The notes under the pieces are model-generated. The model worked only from the letters and a program-made list of their open reading frames with translations. It had not been told where the DNA came from and made no database searches. This document shows, in pieces, positions 17,530 through 25,342 of a stretch of DNA of 25,342 nt; position 1 is the first letter of the stretch, and each line of letters begins with the position of its first letter. The position numbers and the translations under genes are program-made. The DNA is from Spirogloea muscicola (Eukaryota; Streptophyta; Zygnematophyceae; Spirogloeales; Spirogloeaceae), in NCBI GenBank assembly GCA_009602725.1, contig WELB01000057.1, positions 637,010-662,351 on the forward strand. The letters are read 5' to 3'.

Positions 17530-20376
17530 TCAAGCAAAAGCAGTTCTGCTTCCTCTCCTGCCTTGCTTGTCATAAGCAAGGCTGAATTTGTCCACCATCT
17601 CATTCATAATACTGCAGTCCACATTCCATGGATTAGCCAGCACTGAGATTGACAACTGATCTACAGCCTTCAATCAACGGGGACCCTATCTACTGCTTGT
17701 GGTGACATGATCAAACATAGCAGATTTTGCTATATTAATGCCATTGCTGGGTATGCTATCCAAACACGATGACATCAGATTGACATGCCCACGTCTGTGT
17801 CGTGATGAAGCAGTCAGTGGCCTACCTTGTAGTTTTGGTCATGCTTGCCAAGTATGTCATCAGCAATGTGTCATTGTACTCCTGCAATCAACAACAAGTG
17901 CATGCATACTGGCAAAATGAGGCCAGACAGAAGATCGACTGATCCAGTACACATGTACAACATGTTCGAGTCACAACGCGCTGCATGACACGCACCAGCT
18001 TGAGGGCTTTCTAAGATCTGCAAGCTGATGCTTGCTATTCATACCGTAAGGAAGTCGTCTTGGAACTGTGAAGAATCAATAGCAGGTAGCTTCTGAACCA
18101 GGCTGGCAATCTGCCTCAGCAATGACCGCTGATGGGGCACGTCCCCTGCAGGTATATGCACTTCGGACTCAGTTACAGAGGTATGTGCACTGGACAAACC
18201 ATTATCGTGCTAATTCAGATCAATGCCATCACAAGAGTTGCACATACGTGTTTACCTTTCTGCACTGTGCTAAGAAAGGTGTGCAGCACTCGTATGCGGC
18301 TGCTAAGCATTTTGATGGCGCTGTGCATGCCCGTGAGGTGAGCAGCAACTGGCAAAGCCACGTCAACAAAAGCGTTAGGCACTCAAGGTGTAATGTGACA
18401 CTCTGTTGTTGGAGCACCTAACCACTATACTGAGCTAGTGATGAGTAGTCTGATGCAGGCTCTTAGATGCAAGATGGTTTGGCGCATCGCAAAGTCGGTA
18501 TCTTGATTCATACGCTGAGTGGCTGCTGAACTCCCGTCTGAGGGCTTGATGTGTGCCACGTGATCAACAGATATTCTCTCAGCCTCCACAGTCTGCTTAA
18601 ACAGATCGATCAGCAACCAGAGTCAACACTCTGCAACATCAAGCTTGTCCAGCTCCAGAATCTTGGTGGGCTGCTCCAGGCTACAAGAACAATCTTGATC
18701 AGCAGGGAAGTGTGAGATATATAGCAGGTAGAGGTTCTCAACATGGACGACCTAAATGTGGCAGGAAAAAGACTTGCACATGATCCAATGCGTCTTCAAG
18801 GATATACCTCTATGGTGTAGCTGGACTTCACAAAAATCAGAGAAGGCACGCCTTCAATAACGTGAAGCTCTGCATTTGCAGACAGGCAAGAGATGACTAG
18901 AATCAGAAAAGCTCAAAAAGTGAGACATGTCTATAAGGTAGTGCTGAGCAAGAGAGTGAGATGGTAACAGCGGATCCATGCACATCCTACACTTATCATG
19001 TTCCTCTCGGAGTGCCCCAACGCCATGAGGCAGTGGCAATTGAGATATCAAACTTCTAAGGACTTCAATATTTCCCCTATGTAAGATTGTTGCAGGGCGG
19101 CAAAGTATGGCTGCCCGGCGCTGGGAAGGGGACGCTCAGCAGCGGATGCAGCTGGATTTCACATCCCCTCAAAAAGAAGGTGTCCAATGTACGGTTATTA
19201 ACCCCCTGAATTTGAATGTTCAGACCAAAACATTGTGCAGGAATGCCGAAGCAGACAACAGCAGTAGCCAAGCCCCCATTCAACGACCTGACCCAGCCTT
19301 GTAATTTGGGCCCCAGGTCCAAGGACATCCTCAAGGACTCAGAGAGAGCTGACCCAGACTCGTCCCAATCCCACAGGTACTAGGACAGGCTGAGGGGCAG
19401 GTCTGTACCGCTCTCGTAGATGCTGATCGGCAAGTCCTTTTGGCCGTGGGTGATGGCAGGGTTGAGGAGCACGTAGATGGGGCTCTCGTTGATGTCCATC
19501 AGCTGTGCGCGACCAGCAGCCACTGTAAGCCCGTCGAATTCTGGCAGGCCAATCAGTGCCATTTGAGTGGTCTGCTGCCACTGTGGTCTGCTCGAGTTTG
19601 CTACTTTCTCCTACTTTCTCGCGAGCTATCTTGGACAAGGGGCGATGATGGACAAGGGGAAGCTTTAAGGGCAGGGCTGTTGCTAAGGGCTTCGGGAACA
19701 TACGTGGCTAGATCTCAACCCGAAAAGCTCAAGCTCTTAGGCGAGGATTGTCCATTGCTGGCCAAGAGAGGGCGCAGCGCAGACACTGACTGGCGTGGGG
19801 CAGCTGCAAGCCTCACCGCACGGTGGACCTGCATGTCAGCATCCTCGACGCTGGTGCCGGTGGAGTACCAGCCCAGCACGTCGTACTTGGGGAACACCTT
19901 CTTGTCTGCAAGCTCTCACACCTCGCGCTCGTCAGTAGGACGTGGGCTCCAGTCCACCTTGACGACCCCAGCAAAGGCGACGCTGGCCCCAGGCAGCGGA
20001 GTGAGGCTCGGGCATCGACAGACGCCATGGTCGGGCCCCTCGAGCCTTGGCAGCGAGAGCGGCTCAGTGGGTACGACGCACACTGCTCGATCTTGGTGTC
20101 GAGGAAGTCGCGGGCGAGCACGACGGCGCCGCTGGCGGCGTCGCGCTCGTGCTTGAGCTCGAACGAGTTGAAGATCTCGACGTGCCGCCCGGACTGGGCG
20201 CCCAGCACGCAGCCCAGGACGCGCGGCGGCGCGCCGGCGGCGGCGGAGGACGACGACGACGAGGACGCGCCGCCGCCGTCGCCGGCCTGCGCGCGCGTCC
20301 GCGTGAAGTGGTCGGAGATGTTGAGGAGCACCAGCGGGTGCAGCTTGAAGGTCAGCCCGCTTGCGCCGCCCGCCAT
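17530..20376 (-). CDS. CSN6: COP9 signalosome subunit 6 (MPN- protein), nine exons
   Basis: Exons (5' to 3'): 20376-20082, 19905-19817, 19502-19409, 18869-18808, 18592-18514, 18348-18256, 18145-18045, 17881-17826, 17611-17530. All phases agree, giving 316 residues, matching plant CSN6. The MPN domain shows LTFKLHPLVLLNISDHFTR, RHVEIFNSFEL, YKKVFPKYDVLGWYSTG, LMDINESPIYVLLNP and KDLPISIYE. The C-terminal part shows VEAERISVDHVAH, LAAHLTGMHSAIKMLSSRI and SLLRQIASLVQKLP, ending RRGSRTAFA. No HxH metal motif is present, as expected for CSN6, which pairs with catalytic CSN5 in the complex that removes NEDD8 from cullins. A Ser/Ala-rich insert (SSSSSSSAAAG) in exon 1 is lineage-specific. The start matches plant N-termini (M-(A)-x-GLTFKLHP). 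A retroelement copy lies 320 bases upstream. Confidence 0.96.
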
Positions 20377-20695
20377 GGCCGCCGCCGGGGCGGCGGCCTC
20401 GGCGGTGGAGGCCGTGCCCGGGGGGAATGCCAAAGGCGAGGAAGGTGGGAATGCCGAAGGAGGCCCCTTAAACCCCGCATGATGAATGGACTCGGGAACA
20501 CCGCACACATGGAGCCCGCTAAACCCCGGCTCTGCCAGGGGCCCCACCTGTAAAGAATGCTGTGGATCGCCAAGCCCGGGCTGCCGGCGGCGCAAGGAAA
20601 AGCGGGGAGGCATTGGAATGGGGGCTGCAACGGTAAAATTGAGCAACGGATACTGCAGGAGCAAGGGTCCAGGGGTCTGAGGTTGGGTGAAGAAC
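20377..20695 (-). promoter_or_regulatory. CSN6 upstream region (promoter/5' UTR by position)
   Basis: Only about 320 bases separate the CSN6 start codon from retroelement sequence. The frame stays open upstream of the CSN6 ATG and contains another ATG, but that extension is low-complexity and absent from CSN6 proteins. No core promoter motif can be identified with confidence. Confidence 0.35.
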
Positions 20696-20699
20696 GCAC

Positions 20700-21390
20700 C
20701 CCCTGAGGTGGTGGGCGTCCACAATCTCCTACGGGACGCCCTGGCGGGCTTGATGCGCGACGCCGGCTACCGCGCCATCGTTGAAGTGAGCAATGTAATG
20801 CCCATCACCACGGATTCCCAGGGAGGCCATCACCGTCGCACCCTGGACATTGTGGGTGTACAACCTGGCGGAGGCCCACGAGCTTTGGTTGATGTGGTGG
20901 TGACTGAGGCATACAAGAGTTCCGCTTCCACACACATTGCTGGCCACGCAGTGGGAGGTGCTGAGCAGAAAAAGCTCCGACACTACTCAGACTACCCCCG
21001 CAGTGACCACCTCCTCCCGGCCGCAATCGACACTTTCGGCTGCTTGGGTCCTCGCTTCCATACCCTACTCGAGAACATAGCGAGTCTGGGATATGCACGA
21101 CGCGAGGATATGCTCCCAGCCCAGATGGGTATGCCGGCAGCCTATCTGTCATTTCTGCGACGTCGAGTGTCAACCTGTCTGCAACGAGCTCAGGCGTATG
21201 CTCTGCATCAGAAAGCTGGTCGAGCCTTAGCTGCTGGCACAAGAGCTAGTCAATTGCCGTCCGGTATTCGAGCGTCAGCTAGCGACCTCTATGTGCTGAC
21301 TCGTGGTTACTGAGCGGGTCAGCTTAGCAGCAGGTGACGTACATTTGTCAATGTGCTTGCCTTTGAACTTTGCCACAAATGGCCCTCCAT
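20700..21390 (+). mobile_element. Retroelement family A, intact C-terminal ORF segment and 3' UTR
   Basis: A continuous frame from about 20700 to TGA at 21311-21313 encodes the last 200 residues of a non-LTR retroelement protein: HNLLRDALAGLMRDAGY, EVSNVMPI, HHRRTLDIVG, GPRALVDVVVTEAYKS, LPAAIDTFGCLGPRF, and the end SDLYVLTRGY. The spaced E...D...DVVVTEAY pattern resembles a PD-(D/E)xK restriction-like endonuclease core, the nuclease found C-terminal to reverse transcriptase in R2/NeSL-type elements; this assignment is inferred. The reverse transcriptase itself is missing, so the copy is 5'-truncated. The 3' UTR carries AATGTGCTTGCCTTTGAACT and the stem TGCCACAAATGGCC (21371-21384). Confidence 0.85.
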
Positions 21391-21414
21391 CTTTTTAACA
21401 CACGCATTCGTCCA

Positions 21415-21600
21415 TGCGTTTGGCTGGCCTTCCAGGCGGGCTACGCAGTCAGCCAAGCGGCGAGAGAAAGAGAGAGAAGGCGCGCGGGGCGCATGAATTG
21501 AAAGGGAGGCCAATTCAAGCCAATACATTGTTCAGGCAGAGTCGAGTGCAGACTAAACAATGCTACATAATACGGAGACCTAATCTAAGGTACCTAAGAT
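21415..21600 (-). repeat. Family B 3' flank / dispersed module
   Basis: This lies directly behind the family B stop codon (minus strand). It contains the GAAGGCGCGCGGGGCGCATG, AATTGAAAGGGAGGCCAA and CAATACATTGTTCAGGC words found alone at 180-280, 4836-4930, 14556-14640 and 14984-15065. Beyond them is a degenerate hairpin (GGCTGGCCTTCCAGGCGGGC, 21421-21440). Its place here suggests the dispersed module is the family B 3' UTR. Confidence 0.6.
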
Positions 21601-21604
21601 GACA

Positions 21605-22750
21605 TTAGTACCCACGGGTGAGCACAAACAAATCTGACAAGCTAACTTGGGGAGCTGGAGCGCCGCCACGAAAGCCGGAGGCCTGACTTAGAGCGCGCCC
21701 TGCACGTTGATGAAGAGCCAATGCTTGCGAGCGCTGCAAACTAAGCGAGAGCCGCATTCTATAATATGCAACTAAGGCCTGCGGAATGCTGGAGTGGCCC
21801 AAGCTGCCCCCCCGACTTCGACGACGCGCATCAACCAGCCGGGCCAGATGCTGGATCAGGGAGGACCATTTCACGCCGTAGCCTCCATAGATATCCATGG
21901 CACACGGGTAAAGATGGTCCCCTCGAGGATGATCATGGTAGTGCCGCTCCTTCTTGCGCTCCGCGCTGGACGTGGCCCAGCCAGACACGGTTGACGTTGG
22001 TGCGCCAGCCTTGTATGCGTCGATCAGTACCACGTCCAAGAGCAGACGAGGCCCACCGCCCCGCGGGGTAGCGACCACGTCCAGACGCCGCACGTATGGC
22101 TTGCCGCGCCTTGAGGAGATTGGCATGATCCCAGACACCTCCATCGCCGGATGATATCCCGCCTCTCGCACAATGCCAAACATGGTATCCCTTAGTAGGT
22201 CGTGGGAGGCAATGCGCTCACCCCCCTCAACACACCTCAGCATGTGCGAAGCTAAGGCGAGCTTGTCGTCGGCAATGTGGCCACACTCGCACTGGCGGAT
22301 GCCAGCCAAGCAAGGGGGGGGGAGGCCAAGGTGGTGGTGGAGCGCCGTGCGGAAAAGGTTGTCAGAAAGCCGAAGGGACTCGTAGATCGGCAGAGCGTTT
22401 AGCCACTCCGACGCGCCCGGGGAGCCGATTGAAAGGAGCCGGGTAAGGCCACGTCTATCGTCCTTGAGCAGTCCCTTCAAGTCGGAGGCGGCCTGCACGT
22501 CCGCAGCGTGTGTGTAGTGAGCCTGCGCTTTCCTATCGGAACAGCGTGCCCATGCCGCAAAATCTGCATGACCCTCGGCAAGTGTTGGTAGGGAGCGCGA
22601 GAGGTCATGCAGTGCTGCGGTTAGGGAAAGCTGGAAGGGCCTGGTCCCTGTTGCAACACCCGCTATAGCGGGTGCTAAAACAGCCTGGCCCCTCAGGATG
22701 AAGCGACTGGAGATGGTGGAGGCCACTTGGGGCCCAGCAACCCAGGTGAG
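21605..22750 (-). mobile_element. Retroelement family B, C-terminal ORF with CCHC motif and restriction-like endonuclease
   Basis: The minus-strand frame runs from just after a TAG (22753-22751) to the stop at 21605, about 380 residues, with no break. A helical region leads to a Cys-His motif (CECGH ... ASHMLRC, C-x1-C-x12-H-x3-C). Then comes the putative nuclease: SHDLLRDTMFGIVREAGY, MEVSGIMPI, VRRLDVVATP, GPRLLLDVVLIDAYKA, and the end QVSLSDLFVLTRGY. Order (Cys-His motif, then nuclease) is that of R2/NeSL-like elements that carry a restriction-like endonuclease after the reverse transcriptase. Family A (20700-21313) is a relative with about one-third to one-half identity by eye. No reverse transcriptase motif is visible upstream, so the copy is truncated or broken near 22750. 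Confidence 0.85.
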
Positions 22751-22759
22751 CTACTTGGG

Positions 22760-24080
22760 ATAGGCGAGCCAGTGGACGGCACCCAAGGCCGCCTATGCCG
22801 GAGGATGGCAGCCGGCGTGGCGGACAAATTGGGATGGTCCACCAGGAAGTAAAGGGAAGCCCCTGCAGCTGGCCCCTCTCTCGTCGGCCTTATCGTGCAG
22901 CCACTCTTGCCAGCCACTCTTCTCTATGGGCGCGCACTTCTCTATCGTGCAGGCCGCCCCTGGACGTTTACTCTACATGGAGCACCTGTCATGGGCGCAG
23001 ACCCACTCCACTCCTCGCGCCTTGCCATTAGCCTCTGCTGAGCGTACCTCATTCTTGCCTTGTGGGCCTCCAACAGCTGCTTCTCCTCCCCTCAAACGAC
23101 CGCGCTGGCTCGTTCTGTGCATGTCCAAGTCTAGCAAAGCCAGCTGCTGACATGAGAGTCGACTAGTAGCAAAGAAAAGAGCTTGTAGTAAGGTCTCGGC
23201 GTTTATGCATGAGCTTTAAGCTGGATGTCTAAACGGTACTGTTGATACACAGGTGTGCTGCAGTACTAGTATCTTGTAAGTGTATTTCGCTTCTTTGATG
23301 TGTCTGGTGGCTTGCTTACTCTTGACATATGCAGCCATGCAGTGCTCCTGGCTTCGCTTGCTATCGTCAGGGTGGGAGATAGGCAGTGCATTAACTGTTT
23401 GTTCCAATCTGTTGATAGGGTCGCGCAAAACGGCTGGCATGTAGGACCGTGCTCCAACACAGGGCAGCGCTTGCAGGCCACCATGCACTGTGAAGCTATG
23501 TGCTATGCTGCAAAGCTGTAGCACGCTACAAATGATCGCGCCTCCTCAGCCTTACTAATGTGCGATACTGCCCTGTGTGGTGGCTGCCAAGACAACGCTC
23601 CTGGTTCATCTAGCGACAAGTAGTCTCCCGCCTCAGTACTGAATCTGAGAGGTGAGCGGAGGACTTCCAGTAACTTGTGATCCTGCTGTCGCTCTCATCA
23701 GCACAAGCACAAGAGAAAGAGAGGATGAACATCTGGGAGCCCCGCCTAGTGGAGATTCTGCACGAAAAGTGGTTCACGTCAACAGTGCTGCTGTTGCTGA
23801 CAGCTTCAAAATAGTAGCAACCGGTTGTAGCTAGTTTCGAATCGCTGCGAAGAAGCGAGCGCAGCTATGTTGAAAGGCACACTGCATAAGATGGCCTGTG
23901 GCTGGACGAGAACTCAAAAGTAGGCATCCTCTTACAGAGGATTGCTTTCGTTAGCCCCATCTGCAGATCTAGAACCGGTCGGAGGGAAGGCGCCTGCGAG
24001 AGGGTGAGAATGAAGGGATGAGATGCAATTTGAAAAGTGGCTGTGATAACAAGCAAGAAATGGAGGACAACAGAATGATT
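22760..24080. other. Unassigned DNA
   Basis: No domain or splice-consistent gene was found. Positions 22895-23150 are moderately GC-rich with open frames, but these read as low-complexity Ser/Pro/Arg sequence. The remainder is AT-richer and resembles intron or spacer DNA. Confidence 0.4.
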
Positions 24081-24089
24081 GGTTTCAGG

Positions 24090-24400
24090 CGGCTGACACG
24101 ATGATCATTACATTGATTGCCGAGCACATCCTGAACAATATCTGCATGGTCAGCAGATAGGTCGCACAGACTGACTCGTTGGTTGAGTGTCACTGCTACC
24201 AAGAACTGTGGACCGAGAACTGTGGCCGAGCCTCTGACAAGACCTGCCATGCTTTCATCATGCTGTCACCAAAGAGACTGATTGGAGCATGACAAAACAG
24301 GAGGGCAAGGAATCAGATACACAACCGGGGTCGCCAGCCTTGACCAGAATCTCAACGGCGGCTGTATCAGCCAAGTAAGTACCTGATATACAAAAAAGAA
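24090..24400 (-). other. Possible exons of an unidentified minus-strand gene
   Basis: Two protein-like stretches lie in order on the minus strand: YLADTAAVEILVKAGDPG (from about 24375, after an acceptor GTATATCAG) and GSATVLGPQFLVAVTLNQ followed by RVSLCDLSADHADIVQDVL (24240-24130). The second has the alternating hydrophobic pattern of a WD40-type blade (FLVAVTLNQRVSLCDLS), but a single blade is not enough to call the family. No start, stop or further exons could be tied in. Confidence 0.25.
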
Positions 24401-24526
24401 AGCTGTGGCATCTCGGGGAAAGCTTTTGGCCTGCAAGGTCCGAGCCCAAGACAGTAGCCCAAGTGAGAGGGGGGTGGCTGTGGACTGCCTGCCCCCAAAA
24501 GAAGTAAGCTCTTACAAAGGCGGCGA

Positions 24527-25023
24527 GGGCTGTGCAAGCCAGCCCAGAAAGAATGAAAAAGGACAAGGACAAGGACAAGGACATGGACAAGGCAAATTCT
24601 GCCTTCAGAGGGATCGGGTTGTCGGGCGGGGTGAGGACCAACAAGCACCAGAAGATGGAAACTGCAACGGTGCAGACTTGGGGGCCCTCAAGCTGGTGGG
24701 GACGAGGGTTGGGAGCAGTAGGGTTTGGCGTTAGTGCTCCTATTGTTGGAGTGCTTCAGTGCTTCCATTGCTTTGGGCTGGCCTCTCACAGCCACTGCTG
24801 TCAAATTTGGAAGCGCTGTTTCTGTCGGAGGGTAGTGAAAAGGGGGGGGGCCTTCAAGAAAGTAAACCCCTCTTTCAGGAGCCTAGCATCTCTGATCTGT
24901 GGCTGCTTAGCAGGGGTTACTGGTAGCTGCTTTGTTTCTTTGTGTGCTTCTTTTTCTTAGCGCTTCCTCTGGCCCCCTTCCCGTACTTTGATCATTCTTT
25001 TTTGGGCTGGCTTTTCCAGCCCC
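24527..25023. repeat. Three hairpin repeats and a hexamer tandem
   Basis: Hairpin copies lie at 24527-24545 (GGGCTGTGCAAGCCAGCCC), 24775-24793 (GGGCTGGCCTCTCACAGCC) and 25004-25023 (GGGCTGGCTTTTCCAGCCCC). The last is followed by CTCAATGGG, as near the copies at 1385 and 14726. At 24559-24593 AAGGAC is repeated about five times with one change. None of this looks coding. Confidence 0.65.
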
Positions 25024-25248
25024 TAGCCTCAATGGGCGACCACTTTCTTCTTTTATGAAAGGGATCAAGAAATGTTCAGGCGCTTGAGAAGTGCTGCTGC
25101 AGGGGCCCGCCTGCTCGGAGAGGCGCCACGTAGCCGGACCACGGGGAGGCACCCCCCCCCCGTCCACCGTGGCGCACGTGGAGGGGAGCCGGGCGGCTTC
25201 CCGCCTGGGCCCCCCCCCTCCCTCCCCCCCTAGTGGCCACGTGGCGCC

Positions 25249-25342
25249 ATGATCAGCGCCCCCGCCGCCGCCGCCGCCGCCGCAAATCGCGCAGCCTCCG
25301 CCGTCGTCGTCGCCGCCGCCGCCGTCGCCAGCGCCGCTTCCG
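25249..25342 (+). CDS. Possible 5' end of an Ala-rich protein, runs off the right edge
   Basis: An ATG at 25249 (GTGGCGCCATGA) opens a frame to the window edge encoding MISAPAAAAAAANRAASAVV and more Ala/Val, about 31 residues. Ala-rich, acid-free starts with a few Arg are common for organelle targeting peptides in green algae. The codons are CCG/GTC trinucleotide runs, so this may equally be a simple repeat in a promoter; the opposite strand is also open. Confidence 0.3.
   Translation, partial: MISAPAAAAAAANRAASAVVVAAAAVASAAS

Noticed and set aside
17530-20376. Calling this gene eIF3f or another MPN protein
   Set aside because: GWYSTG, LMDINESPIYVLLNP, VEAERISVDHVAH and the RRGSRTAFA end are CSN6-specific; eIF3f has a different C-terminal region.
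19813-20724. Treating the whole 303-codon minus frame as one CSN6 exon with a long N-terminus
   Set aside because: CSN6 homology starts at MAGGASGLTFKLHP (20376), and homology leaves the frame at the GTGCGT donor (20081). The extensions on both sides are low-complexity or intron.
25260-25342. CCG/GTC trinucleotide run as a disease-type repeat expansion
   Set aside because: Short, imperfect GC-rich triplet runs are normal in first exons of this genome (also at 1560, 5350 and 20240).
1-25342. CRISPR arrays, tRNA or rRNA genes, bacterial operons, riboswitches
   Set aside because: No regularly spaced identical repeats, cloverleaf-like sequences or ribosomal motifs were seen; the spliced gene structure rules out a bacterial origin.

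Overview
This is nuclear DNA of a eukaryote, most likely a green alga or another member of the green lineage. The genes are split by many short introns with GT-AG ends (two probably GC-AG). First exons are very GC-rich, introns and spacers are less so, and the encoded proteins resemble plant families. There is no sign of bacterial operons, tRNA, rRNA or CRISPR. Exon models were built by hand by matching splice sites, reading phase and family alignment from memory; nothing was searched.

Layout. At 1-112 (-) the first codons of a gene run off the left edge. Positions 113-1440 hold repeats and broken retroelement 3' ends. YIF1, an ER-Golgi membrane trafficking protein, lies at 1746-3753 (+) in six exons. 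A spacer with repeats and a retroelement 3' end follows to 5165. An unrecognised six-exon gene lies at 5314-7884 (+). It converges on a large multi-exon COBRA-like gene at 8134-12586 (-), which has a signal peptide, an Ala/Pro-rich linker and a C-terminal GPI-anchor signal. Positions 12587-15090 are repeat-rich. Cyanase lies at 15378-16656 (+) in four exons, converging on CSN6 (COP9 signalosome subunit 6) at 17530-20376 (-) in nine exons. Two convergent non-LTR retroelement remnants occupy 20700-22750. The right end (22.8-25.3 kb) is mostly repeats and unassigned DNA, and possibly the start of one more gene at 25249.

The genes do not form a pathway. Each is an independent cellular gene (secretory traffic, cell wall or surface, nitrogen/cyanate metabolism, protein turnover control), with spacers occupied by two families of non-LTR retroelement 3' ends and by a short hairpin repeat seen about a dozen times.

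The observations most worth following up are the complete GPI-type COBRA-like gene, a YIF1 intron bounded by 10-base direct repeats (possible intron gain by insertion), and the retroelement 3' ends that share terminal hairpins.
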